In this document: positions 48,214-58,037 of the stretch, in pieces | Layout of the letters: every line of letters begins with the position of its first letter | Position numbering within the stretch: position 1 is the first letter of the stretch | DNA from: Paraburkholderia largidicola | Lineage (GTDB): Bacteria; Pseudomonadota; Gammaproteobacteria; Burkholderiales; Burkholderiaceae | Direction: 5' to 3' | NCBI RefSeq assembly: GCF_013426895.1 | Contig: NZ_AP023174.1 | Coordinates: 1,984,001-2,048,000 of the forward strand | DNA: 64,000 bases | Translations under genes and position numbers: made by a program | Notes under the pieces: generated by a model | What the model was told of the DNA's origin: nothing | Database searches by the model: none | Seen by the model: the letters and a program-made list of their open reading frames with translations, nothing else

Positions 48214-48414
48214 TCAATCGCAATCGCCGGACAGGTATTTCCTGCCGTCGCAGGTGATTTCGACACCCGCGCCCTTCCCCGATTTCGCCACCAGCCCTGC
48301 GCCCAGCAACTCTTTCTCGACGACGGGCTCGACGGCAGGCGCCGCCTGCCCCGTTCCGATGTCGTTCAGTTGCCGCAAGGTATCGATTGCATCTGCACTC
48401 AAGGACTTCGTCAT
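48214..48414 (-). CDS. Small conserved hypothetical protein
   Basis: 66 aa (MTKSLSADAIDTLRQLNDIGTG). Short helix then a winged-helix-like end (KELLGAGLVAKSGKGAGVEITCDGRKYL). Likely co-transcribed with the next gene. Unknown function. Confidence 0.6.
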   Translation of the reverse strand: MTKSLSADAIDTLRQLNDIGTGQAAPAVEPVVEKELLGAGLVAKSGKGAGVEITCDGRKYLSGDCD

Positions 48415-48612
48415 CGCAGCCTCCGCATTCGTTGGCGGCGCGCCGCCCGTATGGCAATGCGCCAGTCGATGCTGAGTTCATGCTAGCACTTCCAGCCGGG
48501 ATTGCCCGGGCCGCGACGCGCCCCCGCACGGTGACAGGATGCGAAGAAAACGCGTAGCCGCAGGGGCTGGCACGCGCCTAGCGACAACGAAAAAAACCGC
48601 AGGGAGAACCCA

Positions 48613-48888
48613 ATGATTGCGACGATGATGAAACTCAGACGTCATGCATGGGCGTCGATAGGAAGCGCCGCCGTGCTGGCGGCATCGGCGGGTGTTGCGC
48701 AGGTGGCGTGGGGCCAGACCGTCACGCCGCAAGGGGGCGGCACGCCGATGGTAAAACCGCCGCCCGCGGCGGCTTCGGGCGCGGCGAGCGCGACCAATCC
48801 CGACAACATGCCCGTCAAGAAGCCACGCAAGCCGCCCAACGACGACATGTCGGTTCACCCGCCCGCCAGCGCGACGAACGCGAAATAG
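48613..48888 (+). CDS. Secreted hypothetical protein
   Basis: 91 aa. AGGGAGAAC ribosome site. Basic start, then a hydrophobic segment (SIGSAAVLAASAGVAQVAWG) like a signal peptide. Mature part is Pro/Ala/Lys-rich and probably disordered (KKPRKPPNDD). Unknown. Confidence 0.6.
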   Translation: MIATMMKLRRHAWASIGSAAVLAASAGVAQVAWGQTVTPQGGGTPMVKPPPAAASGAASATNPDNMPVKKPRKPPNDDMSVHPPASATNAK

Positions 48889-48955
48889 CGGGCAGCGTGT
48901 GAATCTGCGACGCGCTGCGGCTCAGCGACCGCCGCGCGTCGCGCGTAACAGCGCG

Positions 48956-49171
48956 TCACAGGCGCGCAATCGATACCTCCGTCGACTTGACGAGCGCGAC
49001 CACTTCCGCGCCGACCTTCAGTTCGAGTTCGTCGATCGAGCGCGTCGTGATGACCGACGTGACGATGCCGAACGGTGTATCGACATCGACTTCGGACACG
49101 ACGGGCCCGCGGATGATTTCCTTCACTTTGCCTTTGAACTGGTTGCGTACGTTGATCGCGGAAATGCTCAT
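48956..49171 (-). CDS. Molybdopterin-binding (Mop/TOBE) protein
   Basis: 71 aa. 'ISAINVRNQFKGKVKEIIRGPVVSEVDVDTPFGIVTSVITTRSIDELELKVGAEVVALVKSTEVSI' is the TOBE/Mop fold. Such proteins bind molybdate/tungstate. Lies immediately downstream of ssuB, as often seen in Burkholderia ssu loci; the reason for the association is unclear. Confidence 0.9.
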   Translation of the reverse strand: MSISAINVRNQFKGKVKEIIRGPVVSEVDVDTPFGIVTSVITTRSIDELELKVGAEVVALVKSTEVSIARL

Positions 49172-49216
49172 ATCGGATAGCTCCGGTGGGTCGATGAAAA
49201 AGTATCCGGCCAGCGT

Positions 49217-50125
49217 TCAGACTGCCCAGCGGATATCGCGTGCATGCACGGTTTGTGTGTGAAGCGATGGTTCGTCGGTTGCGCGTGTCTTCATCACACG
49301 CTGCAACACGCGCTCTTCGATCTGCGCAAACGCCGCCGTCGCCCGTTCACGCGGCCGCGCGAGCGGCACGGCTTGATCGAGCGCGATCCTGCCCTCCTCG
49401 ATCAGCAGAATGCGATCGGCAAGCGCGACGGCTTCCTGCACGTCGTGCGTGACGAGCAGCGCCGTGAAACGATGCTCGCGCCACAGCCGTTCGATCAGCG
49501 CGTGCATTTCGATACGCGTCAACGCATCGAGCGCGCCGAGCGGTTCGTCGAGCAGCAGCAGTTGCGGCCGATGCACGAGCGCGCGCGCCAGCGCGACGCG
49601 CTGCCGCTGGCCGCCCGATAACTGCGCGGGCCAGTCGTTCGCGCGTTCGAGCAAGCCGACTTCGTCGAGCACCGCGCGCGCCTTGTCCCGCGATGAACGG
49701 CCGAGTCCTAGCATCACGTTTTGCAGCACCGTCTTCCACGGCAGCAGACGCGCGTCCTGAAACATGATCCGCGTGTCGAAGGGCTGCGAGCCGTCGGCGT
49801 GTTTGTCGAGCGTGCCCGAGGTCGGCGCTTCGAGACCCGCGATCAACCGCAGCAACGTCGACTTGCCGCAGCCGCTGCGCCCGACGATCGACACGAAACT
49901 GCCGCGCTCGATCGACAGATCGAAGTCCGCAAGCACCGCGCGCTCGCCGTAGCGCTTGCCGACGCCGCGCAGTTCGACCGAAATATCCTGCTTTTCACGC
50001 GCGATCTCGCGCAGCGCGGGTGCTTGCGTCGATGCAAGCTCGTGCGTGCCCTGCTGCCGGCGTTCGGCTTCGATATCCACGCCCGTCATCCCGCCCATCA
50101 ATACGGACAATGTGCTCGTACTCAT
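49217..50125 (-). CDS. ssuB: Aliphatic sulfonate ABC transporter ATPase
   Basis: 302 aa from the ATG at 50125. Walker [10 protein letters not shown] (82-90), Q-loop 'FQDARLLPW', signature '[15 protein letters not shown]' and Walker B '[12 protein letters not shown]', His switch '[11 protein letters not shown]'. '[14 protein letters not shown]' is typical of SsuB/TauB. The N-terminal ~50 residues are an extension not needed for the fold. Energises uptake of alkanesulfonates; part of the ssuD-ssuC-ssuB-mop run. Confidence 0.93.
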   Translation of the reverse strand: MSTSTLSVLMGGMTGVDIEAERRQQGTHELASTQAPALREIAREKQDISVELRGVGKRYGERAVLADFDLSIERGSFVSIVGRSGCGKSTLLRLIAGLEAPTSGTLDKHADGSQPFDTRIMFQDARLLPWKTVLQNVMLGLGRSSRDKARAVLDEVGLLERANDWPAQLSGGQRQRVALARALVHRPQLLLLDEPLGALDALTRIEMHALIERLWREHRFTALLVTHDVQEAVALADRILLIEEGRIALDQAVPLARPRERATAAFAQIEERVLQRVMKTRATDEPSLHTQTVHARDIRWAV

Positions 50126-50952
50126 GCCTTCGTTCCTCGTTGATACGCGGGATGCCAGCGCAGCGACACGCGCTCCAGGCCTTTCGCGAGCATGTCGGCG
50201 AGCTTGCCGAGCGCCGCGTACAACAGAATCCCGACCACCACCACATCCGTTTGCAGAAACTCGCGCGCGTTCATCGTCATGTAGCCGATGCCCGATTGCG
50301 CGGAGATCGTTTCCGCGACGATCAGCGTGACCCACATCAGCCCGAAGGCGAAGCGCACGCCGACGAGAATCGACGGCAGCGCGCCCGGCAGGATCACGTC
50401 GCGATACAGCGCGAAGCCCTTCACGCCGTAGCTGCGCGCCATTTCGATCAGGTTGGCGTCGACGGAACGGATGCCGTGATACGTGTTCACGTAGATAGGG
50501 AAGAACACGCCGAGCGACACCAGAAACACCTTCGCTTCTTCCTCGATGCCGAACCAGAGGATCACGAGCGGGATCATCGCGAGCGCGGGGATGTTGCGGA
50601 TCATCTGCACGGTGGTGTCGAGTGCGATATCGACGGGTCGGAACAGACCTGTCGCAAGGCCGAGCACGAAGCCGATGCCACCGCCAATCGCGAAGCCGGA
50701 CACCGCGCGCCACGTGCTGACCTTCACGTCCGCCCACATTTCGCCCGACTCGATCAGCGACCACGCGGCCTTCACGACGGCGAGCGGCTCGGGCAGCACA
50801 CGCGTCGACAGCACGCCGCTGCGCGCGGCGACTTCCCACGCGAGCAGGATCACGAGCGGCACGATCCACGGCGCGAACCTGAGCGCGAACGGCCCGAGAT
50901 TCAGGCGCACGAGACTCACACTCGCAGCACGGTTGCCAGAAACAGTCGACAT
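50122..50952 (-). CDS. ssuC: Aliphatic sulfonate ABC transporter permease
   Basis: 276 aa, six predicted TM segments ([15 protein letters not shown] etc.) and the EAA-like loop '[41 protein letters not shown]'. '[22 protein letters not shown]' at the start is typical of SsuC. Overlaps ssuB by four bases. Inner membrane. Confidence 0.94.
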   Translation of the reverse strand: MSTVSGNRAASVSLVRLNLGPFALRFAPWIVPLVILLAWEVAARSGVLSTRVLPEPLAVVKAAWSLIESGEMWADVKVSTWRAVSGFAIGGGIGFVLGLATGLFRPVDIALDTTVQMIRNIPALAMIPLVILWFGIEEEAKVFLVSLGVFFPIYVNTYHGIRSVDANLIEMARSYGVKGFALYRDVILPGALPSILVGVRFAFGLMWVTLIVAETISAQSGIGYMTMNAREFLQTDVVVVGILLYAALGKLADMLAKGLERVSLRWHPAYQRGTKA

Positions 50953-51009
50953 AAACCAGCACTCCTTTCATCAAGCGATGCGTCGTTGCGCATCGCCTAT
51001 GGACAACGA

Positions 51010-52173
51010 TCAGCTTTGCGACGCCTTCGGCGCATAGTTGTTGCCGACGATCTCGCCGAACGGCCCAGACAGCGGAAGGTTTCCGCTCACCGCCGCGCGC
51101 TGCCGCCCCGGCAGCAGAGGGAACACGAGTTCGGCAAAGCGGTACGACTCTTCGAGATGCGGATAGCCGGACAGGATGAACGTTTCGATGCCGAGATCCG
51201 CGTATTCCTGCATGCGCGCCGCGACCTGCTCCGGACTGCCGACGAGCGCCGTACCCGCGCCGCCGCGCACGAGCCCTACGCCTGCCCACAGGTTCGGATA
51301 CACCTCCAGCTCCTTGCGCGAACCGCGCTTGCCGCCGTGCAACGCGGCCATGCGCCGCTGGCCTTCGGAATCCATCTTCGAAAACGACGCCTGCGCGCGC
51401 GCAACCGTGTCGTCGTCGAGCTTGCTGATGAGCTTGTCGGCGGCAGCCCACGCTTCGTCTTCCGTTTCGCGCACGATCACATGCAGACGAATCCCGAACT
51501 TGATCTTGCGGCCGTGCTGCGCGGCGCGCGCACGGATGTCGGCGATCTTCTTCGCCACCGCTTCGGGCGGCTCGCCCCACGTCAGATACGTGTCGATGTG
51601 CTCGCCCGCCATCTCGTGCGCCGCCGGCGACGAGCCGCCGAACCACAGCGGCGGATGCGGATCCTGCACGGGCGGATACAGCACCTTGCCGCCCTTCGAC
51701 GTCAGATGCTTGCCGATGAAATCGAAGCTCTCGCCCTGATGTGCGCTCGTCAGCAGGCCGCGCCAGATGCGCAGGAATTCGTCGGTGATTTCGTAGCGCG
51801 TGTCGTGATCGACGAACAGGCCGTCGCCTTCGAGTTCGGCGGCATCGCCGCCCGTCACGACGTTGATCAGCAGACGCCCGCCCGACAGGCGGTCGAAGGT
51901 CGACGCCATGCGCGCCGACAGTCCCGGCGACGAGATCCCCGGACGGATCGCAACGAGGAACTTCAGGCGCTTCGTGGCGGGAATCAGGCTCGACGCGACG
52001 ACCCATGCGTCTTCGCACGAGCGGCCCGTCGGCAGCAGCACGCCCTCGTAGCCGAGCGTATCGGCTGCGACGGCGATCTGCCGGAAGTAGTCATAGTCGG
52101 CTGCGCGCGCGCCTTGCGAGGTGCCGAGATAGCGGCTGTCGCCGTGAGTCGGAATGAACCAGAACACATTCAT
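51010..52173 (-). CDS. ssuD: FMNH2-dependent alkanesulfonate monooxygenase
   Basis: 387 aa from ATG 52173 ([50 protein letters not shown]). SsuD cleaves C1-C14 alkanesulfonates to aldehyde and sulfite. The luciferase-like TIM barrel is evident: '[11 protein letters not shown]', 'FLVAIRPG', 'INVVTGGD', '[29 protein letters not shown]'. No flavin reductase (ssuE) or binding protein (ssuA) is adjacent. Confidence 0.94.
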   Translation of the reverse strand: MNVFWFIPTHGDSRYLGTSQGARAADYDYFRQIAVAADTLGYEGVLLPTGRSCEDAWVVASSLIPATKRLKFLVAIRPGISSPGLSARMASTFDRLSGGRLLINVVTGGDAAELEGDGLFVDHDTRYEITDEFLRIWRGLLTSAHQGESFDFIGKHLTSKGGKVLYPPVQDPHPPLWFGGSSPAAHEMAGEHIDTYLTWGEPPEAVAKKIADIRARAAQHGRKIKFGIRLHVIVRETEDEAWAAADKLISKLDDDTVARAQASFSKMDSEGQRRMAALHGGKRGSRKELEVYPNLWAGVGLVRGGAGTALVGSPEQVAARMQEYADLGIETFILSGYPHLEESYRFAELVFPLLPGRQRAAVSGNLPLSGPFGEIVGNNYAPKASQS

Positions 52174-52766
52174 CTGCAGTTCCTGCCTTGTTCGTCTGAT
52201 GTCTGAGGGATGACGCGACGCGTTGCGTGCAGTTGCATGCGACAGGCGTGAGTGCGCCCTGCCGCGCACGCGCAGCGCATCGAAAACGGATGATTGAAGA
52301 AGACCGCGTTCAGCGGCGACAGCGAGGCGGCCTGCCCGGCAGGCCGGAATCGCGCGCCGCGGACGGCGCAGCCGGGCGAGCGCGAATGGGCATCGGATGG
52401 GACATCGCGACGGGTTCTCTCAAGTGAATCGATCTGATCGGCGCACGCAGCGCGCGGTATTCAATGTGCGCGATGCGTGTCGGGCGGCGGCGCCTTGCAT
52501 GTGCTTCCCGCACACGCTTCATGCGTGCTGCGCCGTCTGCATGGGAAAACAGTCTATGGACCGCGCTCTGTCTTTTGAACGATTTTTTTGAGCTTAGGTT
52601 TTCCACTTTCGTGCTTTACCTGACGCTGCAGCATACGCCGCGCGAGCGAACCGTCCGCCAGCGCACCTGATCCGCTCCGCGCCGCCGATATAATGGCGCT
52701 CGTTCCGATCAACCTGCGCGGGCGTTGCGCAAAGTCAATGACGCCCGGCGACCGTCGCTGTCAAGC
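52174..52766. other. 593-bp intergenic region upstream of ssuD
   Basis: No gene seen. It must contain the ssuD promoter (minus) and that of the membrane protein gene (plus). A GC hairpin (GGCCTGC-CCG-GCAGGCC) is at about 52329-52345. No CysB site could be identified by eye. Confidence 0.5.
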
Positions 52767-53186
52767 ATGCAAAAAATCATCCTGCCGTTCGTGTCTGGCT
52801 TTCTGGCGTCGCTGTTCTTTCACGAGTCGACCCTCGCGCTCCTGCACGCCGCCGGACTCATCGACCCGACAGGGTTCTCGACCGCGCCGTTCGTGCCCGT
52901 CGGGCTGCCGGAGTTCATCGCCAACGCGATCTGGAGTTCGGTGTGGGGCGTGCTGATGGCGTGGCTGCTGCGCGTGTCGCCTGAGCGCCACGCGCCGTGG
53001 GTTCAGGCGTTCGTATTCGGCGGCATCGTACTGACGGCGGCGAGCGTGTTCGTCGTCGATCCCCTGCGCGGCATCTGGCCGACGGGCAACATGCTGCCGC
53101 GCCTTGCGCTCGGCTTCGCGTCGAATGCGATGTGGGGCTGGGGCGCGCTCGTGTTCATGCGCGCCTTCATGACGAGCGACGACTGA
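52767..53186 (+). CDS. Four-TM membrane protein, unknown function
   Basis: 139 aa from ATG 52767 (MQKIILPFVSGFLASLFFHESTLALLHAAGL). Four hydrophobic segments; 'IWSSVWGVLMAWLL', 'FVFGGIVLTAASVFVVDPLRGIWP', 'LALGFASNAMWGWGALVFM'. Probable inner membrane protein; family not named. Confidence 0.7.
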   Translation: MQKIILPFVSGFLASLFFHESTLALLHAAGLIDPTGFSTAPFVPVGLPEFIANAIWSSVWGVLMAWLLRVSPERHAPWVQAFVFGGIVLTAASVFVVDPLRGIWPTGNMLPRLALGFASNAMWGWGALVFMRAFMTSDD

Positions 53187-53218
53187 GGCCGCGCCCGCCC
53201 GTTTCTTCTTCTCTTGCT

Positions 53219-54349
53219 TCAGCCCTGCAGGTCACGCAACGGATGCTCGTTCGCGGGCCACGGGCTGTCGAACATCTTCTCGACGTCCGCGCGCGTCACG
53301 TCCTCGATGCGCGCAAAGCGCCACTGCGGCTTGTTGTCCTTGTCGATGATGCGCGCGCGGATGCCTTCCGGCGCGTCGCCGCGTTCGAACGACGAGCGCG
53401 TCAAGTCCAGATCACGGCGCAGGCATTCGGCCATCGTGCCTTCGGCGCGCGTCACCACTTCCAGCGCAACGGCCATCGACAGCGGCGAGCGCTCGCGCAG
53501 CACGGCGCCCGTTTGCTCGGCCCAGTCGGCGTAGGTGCAATCGCCTTCCCGATCGAGCGACTGGATGATCTGCACGAGGTCCGGCAACGCGAAGTGCCGG
53601 TCGATCGACGTGCGAGCGTCGGCGAGCGGCGACGTATCGGGCGTCGGCACGATCTTGTGCGATTGCGCTTCGTGCAGCACGGCGGCGACGACGTCGGCAC
53701 CCTGCTCGAATGACTGCGTTTTCAGGCGGTCGATCAGCGCGGGAATCGCTTCATCGGGCAGCCACGCGTCGGCAAGACCGGCGTAGAGCGCGTCGGCGGG
53801 GCCGATCGTCTCGCCCGTCACAGCGAGATAGCGGCCGATCGCGCCCGGCGTGCGCGCAAGAAACCAGCCCGCGCCGACATCGGGGAACAGGCCGATGCGT
53901 GTTTCCGGCATCGCCATGCGGGTCGTCGATGTCACGACGCGCAAGCCGCCCGTGCGATGCGCGCCTTGCGAAATGCCCATGCCGCCACCCATCACGATGC
54001 CGTTCATGAAGGCGATATACGGCTTCGTATAGGTGAAGATGGCGTGGTCGAGCCGGTATTCGTCGATGAAGAACGTGTCCACGGCATCGCCGTCGCCGCG
54101 GCGGAACGACTCGTACAGGTAACGGATGTCGCCGCCCGCGCAGAAGGCGCGCTCACTCGTGCTGCGCACCACGACAGCCAGCACGTCGGGATCTTCGCGC
54201 CATTGGTCGAGTGCCGCGTGCATCGCGCGCATCATGTCCAGTGACAGCGCGTTGAGCGCCTTCGGCCGGTTCAGTTCGATGAAGCCAATGCGATTGGCGA
54301 CATAGGCGATCAGCTCGTCGGAGCCGCGGGACGATTCGGGTATCGACAT
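53219..54349 (-). CDS. 3-hydroxyisobutyryl-CoA hydrolase / enoyl-CoA hydratase-isomerase family
   Basis: 376 aa (start chosen at ATG 54349; 54379 also possible). Length and layout fit HIBYL-CoA hydrolase of valine degradation rather than a simple enoyl-CoA hydratase (~260 aa). 'AFCAGGDIRYLYE' and 'GIVMGGGMGISQGAHRTGGL' carry the oxyanion-hole glycines; 'MPETRIGLFPDVGAGWFLARTPG' is characteristic of this subgroup. Cytoplasmic. Confidence 0.88.
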   Translation of the reverse strand: MSIPESSRGSDELIAYVANRIGFIELNRPKALNALSLDMMRAMHAALDQWREDPDVLAVVVRSTSERAFCAGGDIRYLYESFRRGDGDAVDTFFIDEYRLDHAIFTYTKPYIAFMNGIVMGGGMGISQGAHRTGGLRVVTSTTRMAMPETRIGLFPDVGAGWFLARTPGAIGRYLAVTGETIGPADALYAGLADAWLPDEAIPALIDRLKTQSFEQGADVVAAVLHEAQSHKIVPTPDTSPLADARTSIDRHFALPDLVQIIQSLDREGDCTYADWAEQTGAVLRERSPLSMAVALEVVTRAEGTMAECLRRDLDLTRSSFERGDAPEGIRARIIDKDNKPQWRFARIEDVTRADVEKMFDSPWPANEHPLRDLQG

Positions 54350-54451
54350 GGTGTGTGCGTGAAGCGGTTGAATGGGCATGCGACGCAAAAGGTAGCACGC
54401 GTATCGGACTTCTTCAGTGAAACCGGCAGGCTTGGACGCGCCGGCGTGGGC

Positions 54452-55201
54452 TCATGCGGCCTTTGGTTTCGATGATGCGACGCGCCGCGGCTTTGACGGC
54501 TTGTCGACGTGCTGCGTCTGATCGGGCGCAGCGCCCTCGCCTGTCGTTTCGCCGTTGTTCGCCGCTGTTGTCGCGTCGCCCGCTCCGAACCACGCGACGA
54601 GCGCGGCGTCCACCACGGCGTCGAGCGGCGCGCGCGGAAACACGGGGCAAGTCAGATGCAATGCGACGATGCCGTGCATCGTCGCCCAGAACGCCTCGGC
54701 GCATACCTGGCTGTCGGGCGCACCGGGCAGACGGCCGTCTGCCTTGAGCGCGTCGATCGATTCGATCATCAGACGGAAGGCTTTGTCGTCTGCATGGTCC
54801 GCGTCGTCTCCCCCATCAGTGTTCGCCTCGCCAACGAGCGCCGCGCCCGTATACGACGGGTCTTCCATGAAAATCAGCCGATACGTTTCCGGATGCGCGA
54901 CGCCGAACGCGACATACGCGCGGCCGATCGCCTTGAGCCGGTCGGCGGCATCCTCGATGGCTATCAACGGCTCGAAACTGGCGAGCAGTTGCGCGTAGCC
55001 CTCCGCGCACAGCGCGCGCGCAATCGCATCGCGGCTTTCGAAATGCAAATACAGCGTGGCGGGCGAGTATTCGATCGCGTCGGCGATCTTGCGCATCGAC
55101 AGCGCGCCAAAGCCCTCGCGCATGACGATGCGCCGCGCGGCATCGAGGATGCGCGTGCGCAGTTCCAGTTTCTGACGAGTCTTTCTTTCGGCGATTCCCA
55201 T
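54452..55201 (-). CDS. TetR/AcrR-family regulator
   Basis: 249 aa from ATG 55201 (MGIAERKTRQKLELRTRILDAARRIVMREGFGALSMRKIADAIEYSPATLYLHFESRDAI). HTH residues ~30-55. The C-terminal ligand domain has 'CAEAFWATMHGIVALHLTCPVFPRAP', a TetR_C pattern, and a long low-complexity acidic/Lys tail after ~205. Divergent from the epimerase-like gene; operators between them suggest it represses both. Confidence 0.9.
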   Translation of the reverse strand: MGIAERKTRQKLELRTRILDAARRIVMREGFGALSMRKIADAIEYSPATLYLHFESRDAIARALCAEGYAQLLASFEPLIAIEDAADRLKAIGRAYVAFGVAHPETYRLIFMEDPSYTGAALVGEANTDGGDDADHADDKAFRLMIESIDALKADGRLPGAPDSQVCAEAFWATMHGIVALHLTCPVFPRAPLDAVVDAALVAWFGAGDATTAANNGETTGEGAAPDQTQHVDKPSKPRRVASSKPKAA

Positions 55202-55244
55202 GACAGCGATTTTCCGGTTGACAAACTGAAAAGTCAATTTAAAC

Positions 55245-55271
55245 TGAACATCGTTCAATGAACAGTGTTCA
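55245..55271. promoter_or_regulatory. Two TetR-type operator palindromes
   Basis: TGAACATCGTTCA (55245-55257) and TGAACAGTGTTCA (55259-55271), both TGAAC-N3-GTTCA, starts 14 bp apart in the TetR/epimerase divergent gap. A TTGACA at 55218-55223 may be the -35 of the plus-strand gene. They fit binding by the neighbouring TetR protein. Confidence 0.7.
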
Positions 55272-55331
55272 GTATATTTCTCGCGCTCAGTTTCAACTGA
55301 CGGAACGCTGGCGCGGTCGACGGGAGATGTC

Positions 55332-56315
55332 ATGGAAAACGCAGCACAGATCGGGCTGTTCGGCGCGGCGGGCGCCGCCGGACGCAGCATCGCCCACGCG
55401 CTCAGCACGGCGGGCCGAAGCTATCGGGTGATCGGACGCGGGCGGCAGGCGCTACAGGCGTCGTTCGGTCATGATCCGCTCGCGGAAGTCTTCACGTGGA
55501 ATCCCGACGATCCCGCCTCGATCGCCGCCGCGGCATCTGGCTTGCAGACTGCGGTGTATCTGGTCGGCGTGCCGTATCACCAGTTCGAGCAGCATCCCTT
55601 GCTCATGCAAAAGACGCTCGACGGACTGCGTGCAGCCGGCGTGCAGCGCCTGGTCCTGATTGGCACCGTTTATCCATATGGGCGCGCGCGCAACATGCCC
55701 GTCACCGAGTCGCATCCGCGCGAGCCGCATACGTTCAAAGGCAAGATGCGGCTCGCGCAGGAAAATCTCGTGATCGACGCGCATGGCCACGACGGGCTCG
55801 AAACGCTCGTGCTGCGCCTGCCGGACTTCTATGGTCCGGGCGTCGAGCGCAGCCTGCTGCATGGCGTCTTCGAAGGCGCGGCGCAAGGTACGCGCGCGCA
55901 GATGATCGGCCCGATCGACGTGCCGCATGAATTCGTGTTCATGCCCGATGTGGGGCCTGTTGTCGAACGCCTTTCACGCACGCCTGAAGCGTTTGGCCGC
56001 GTGCTGCATCTGGCGGGCGCGGGCACCATCACGCAGCGCGACATCGCAGAACGCGCCTACGCGCTCGCGCAGCGCGAACCGAAACGGATGGTGGCGAACA
56101 AGACGATGCTGCGCATCATGGGTCTCTTCGACCCGCTGCTGCGCGAAATGGTCGAAATGCATTACCTGCTGACGGACCCCGTCGTCCTCGACGACTCGGC
56201 GCTGACCAGGTTGATTGGTCCCGTCGGAAAGACATCGTATGAAGCGGGCATTGCGCAGTCGCTGACGGCTGCGCAGCGTGCGGTGCGGCAGGCTGGTGGC
56301 GCGCAGGCGGCGTGA
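55332..56315 (+). CDS. NAD(P)-dependent epimerase/reductase (atypical SDR)
   Basis: 327 aa. N-terminal 'IGLFGAAGAAGRSIAHALS' is a Gly-rich NAD(P)-binding loop. Then 'VYLVGVPYHQFEQHPLLMQKTLDGLRAAGVQRLVLIGTVYPYGR' and 'VLRLPDFYGPGVE' as in atypical/extended SDRs. Substrate unknown. Regulated by the divergent TetR, probably a detoxification or stress gene. Confidence 0.82.
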   Translation: MENAAQIGLFGAAGAAGRSIAHALSTAGRSYRVIGRGRQALQASFGHDPLAEVFTWNPDDPASIAAAASGLQTAVYLVGVPYHQFEQHPLLMQKTLDGLRAAGVQRLVLIGTVYPYGRARNMPVTESHPREPHTFKGKMRLAQENLVIDAHGHDGLETLVLRLPDFYGPGVERSLLHGVFEGAAQGTRAQMIGPIDVPHEFVFMPDVGPVVERLSRTPEAFGRVLHLAGAGTITQRDIAERAYALAQREPKRMVANKTMLRIMGLFDPLLREMVEMHYLLTDPVVLDDSALTRLIGPVGKTSYEAGIAQSLTAAQRAVRQAGGAQAA

Positions 56316-56345
56316 CGGCGCCGCCCCGCAAACGCTTCATGCCGC

Positions 56346-56633
56346 TCAGCTGCTCGCGAGATTGCCCGGCGGGAAGTGGCCGCTCTTGAGCAAAACGGGC
56401 GTGCCGTTGCTGATCAGCAGATGTTCGCGCGCGACGGCTTCGATACGCTCGCGGCCGGCATCGAATGCGCGACGCCAGGCGTCGGTGTCGTTCCCATCGG
56501 CGCCGAAATGATCTTCGAGCGCTTCGACGGAAATCGCGCACGGCACCCGTTCACCGTCGACCAGCGCCGGAAACACCAGCGTCAGATTGAAGTCGCGGTA
56601 GGCGGGCGCGTCCGCGGGAAAACGAATCTCCAT
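56346..56633 (-). CDS. DUF1488-family protein
   Basis: 95 aa from ATG 56633 (MEIRFPADAPAYRDFNLTLVFPALVDGERVPCAISVEALEDHFGA). Matches DUF1488, a small protein of unknown function common in Burkholderiales. Confidence 0.78.
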   Translation of the reverse strand: MEIRFPADAPAYRDFNLTLVFPALVDGERVPCAISVEALEDHFGADGNDTDAWRRAFDAGRERIEAVAREHLLISNGTPVLLKSGHFPPGNLASS

Positions 56634-56841
56634 GGTGACCTCATCGGGAAAATCCGGCGTTCCAGGCGAGTGCCGCACAGGTGCGCGAGAACCGGCATGC
56701 GGACGACTGGCCCAATCAGCGGGCTTTATGGTACCCGTTGCGGCATGCGGCGGTCCAGCGTCGGGTATGGCGCGTTTTGCCGGGGCCGCTTCGCTGCCGT
56801 GAGGCACGCGTTTCGCCGATGCTGCGCATGAGCGCCAGGAA

Positions 56842-57117
56842 TCACTCAACGTCGAGCAGCCGGTCGACATACGCGCGGCCCGCTTTCTCGACGAAGAGCA
56901 GCGCTTCGTCTTCCGTCGCGAAGCGATGCTCGTCGCCGATTTCGATCAGCGTTTCTATCCGGTGCGGATCGTCGGGCCCGCGCTCCGACAGACTGACCGA
57001 TCCGACGTACAGCCCTTCCCGCTCGCCCGCGCGCCGCGCCTGCTCGTGCGGCGGCACGAGCCGCGCCGATGCGCTGATGTAATAGCCCCGATAAGGGCCG
57101 CTCACCCGCTCTGCCAT
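56842..57117 (-). CDS. Conserved hypothetical protein
   Basis: 91 aa (MAERVSGPYRGYYISASARLVPPHEQAR...FATEDEALLFVEKAGRAYVDRLL). A short beta domain then helix; conserved in Burkholderia-type genomes. Unknown function. Confidence 0.65.
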   Translation of the reverse strand: MAERVSGPYRGYYISASARLVPPHEQARRAGEREGLYVGSVSLSERGPDDPHRIETLIEIGDEHRFATEDEALLFVEKAGRAYVDRLLDVE

Positions 57118-57282
57118 GTTCGCCTCTCGTTAGCTGTTGTTGCAAGTCATCGGATTGACAGCACGCGGCACGCCACGTGCGATACATGGTAAGTCATCGC
57201 GCCGCGCGATAAGTTCTGTGTGGCCACGCCAACAGGCGCTCACGGGCGCGCCGCCTGCAATTTCCGGACGAGGACCGACGAT

Positions 57283-57507
57283 ATGGGAAAATATTGGCTT
57301 CGAGAGCGCGAGATCCCCGAACCGGACGCGGCCAACGCGTGGTTCGCATACGCGGAAAGTCACGGCATCGATATTCCGAAGGCGATCAGCATCTGGGAAG
57401 ATGCGGCCACGGAAGAAGGCGCCGAAAGCCGGCGCGTCGTCGGCCAGGCGAACATCCGTATCGATCTGTCCGAAATGGGACACCCAAGCCTCCGGCCGCA
57501 ATCCTGA
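57283..57507 (+). CDS. Small conserved hypothetical protein
   Basis: 74 aa from ATG 57283 (GKYWLREREIPEPDAANAWFAYAESHGIDIPKAISIWEDA). Compact helical; unknown function. Confidence 0.6.
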   Translation: MGKYWLREREIPEPDAANAWFAYAESHGIDIPKAISIWEDAATEEGAESRRVVGQANIRIDLSEMGHPSLRPQS

Positions 57508-57656
57508 GGCGTCGCCGTCCCGTCGAGCCTCGAGGCCCGCATCACGTTCGATGTGCGGCGCGCCAGCGATAGTTCGTCGCCCACATCGGGTTGACGTCGC
57601 TGGCGGCTCCTGTTTCACCGCGCTCGCGTCACAGCCTATTTCTGGAAGGAAACACA

Positions 57657-58010
57657 ATGAAGTCGATCGAACGGCGCGCGCGCCACCCTCTTGTCTCCCA
57701 CGCGATTCGTGCTGCGGCGCTGCCGCTTGCCGCACTCGCGATTGCGAGCCTTGGCGCATGCGCGTCGTCGAACGAAACCAAGCTGATCAATCTGCCCAAC
57801 GGCGAAACCGGCTTCGCGGTCAGCTGCAGCGGCGCCGACGCGAGTTCGAGCTGGGCATCGTGCTATGTGCTGGCGGGCAAGGCGTGCGGCGCGACGGGTT
57901 ACGACATCGTCTCGAAGGACAACGACGATGGCGGCCTGGCAGGCGGCAGCGTCACGAACGTGGTGTCGGCGAGCGTGAAGAACCGTTCGATGGTGATTCG
58001 CTGCAAGTGA
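57657..58010 (+). CDS. Lipoprotein
   Basis: 117 aa from ATG 57657, AAGGAAACACA upstream. Signal peptide with lipobox LGAC (LAIASLGACASS), so lipid-anchored at Cys. The mature domain 'GFAVSCSGADASSSWASCYVLAGKACGATGYDIVSKDNDDGG' has three Cys, probably disulfide-linked. Unknown. Confidence 0.75.
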   Translation: MKSIERRARHPLVSHAIRAAALPLAALAIASLGACASSNETKLINLPNGETGFAVSCSGADASSSWASCYVLAGKACGATGYDIVSKDNDDGGLAGGSVTNVVSASVKNRSMVIRCK

Positions 58011-58037
58011 TTCGCTAGCAGTCAACGCCGCGCGGCG

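Noticed and set aside
49217..52018. 933-aa minus ORF across ssuB and ssuC
   Set aside because: Only its last third is SsuB; the rest is an out-of-frame reading of ssuC and ssuD.
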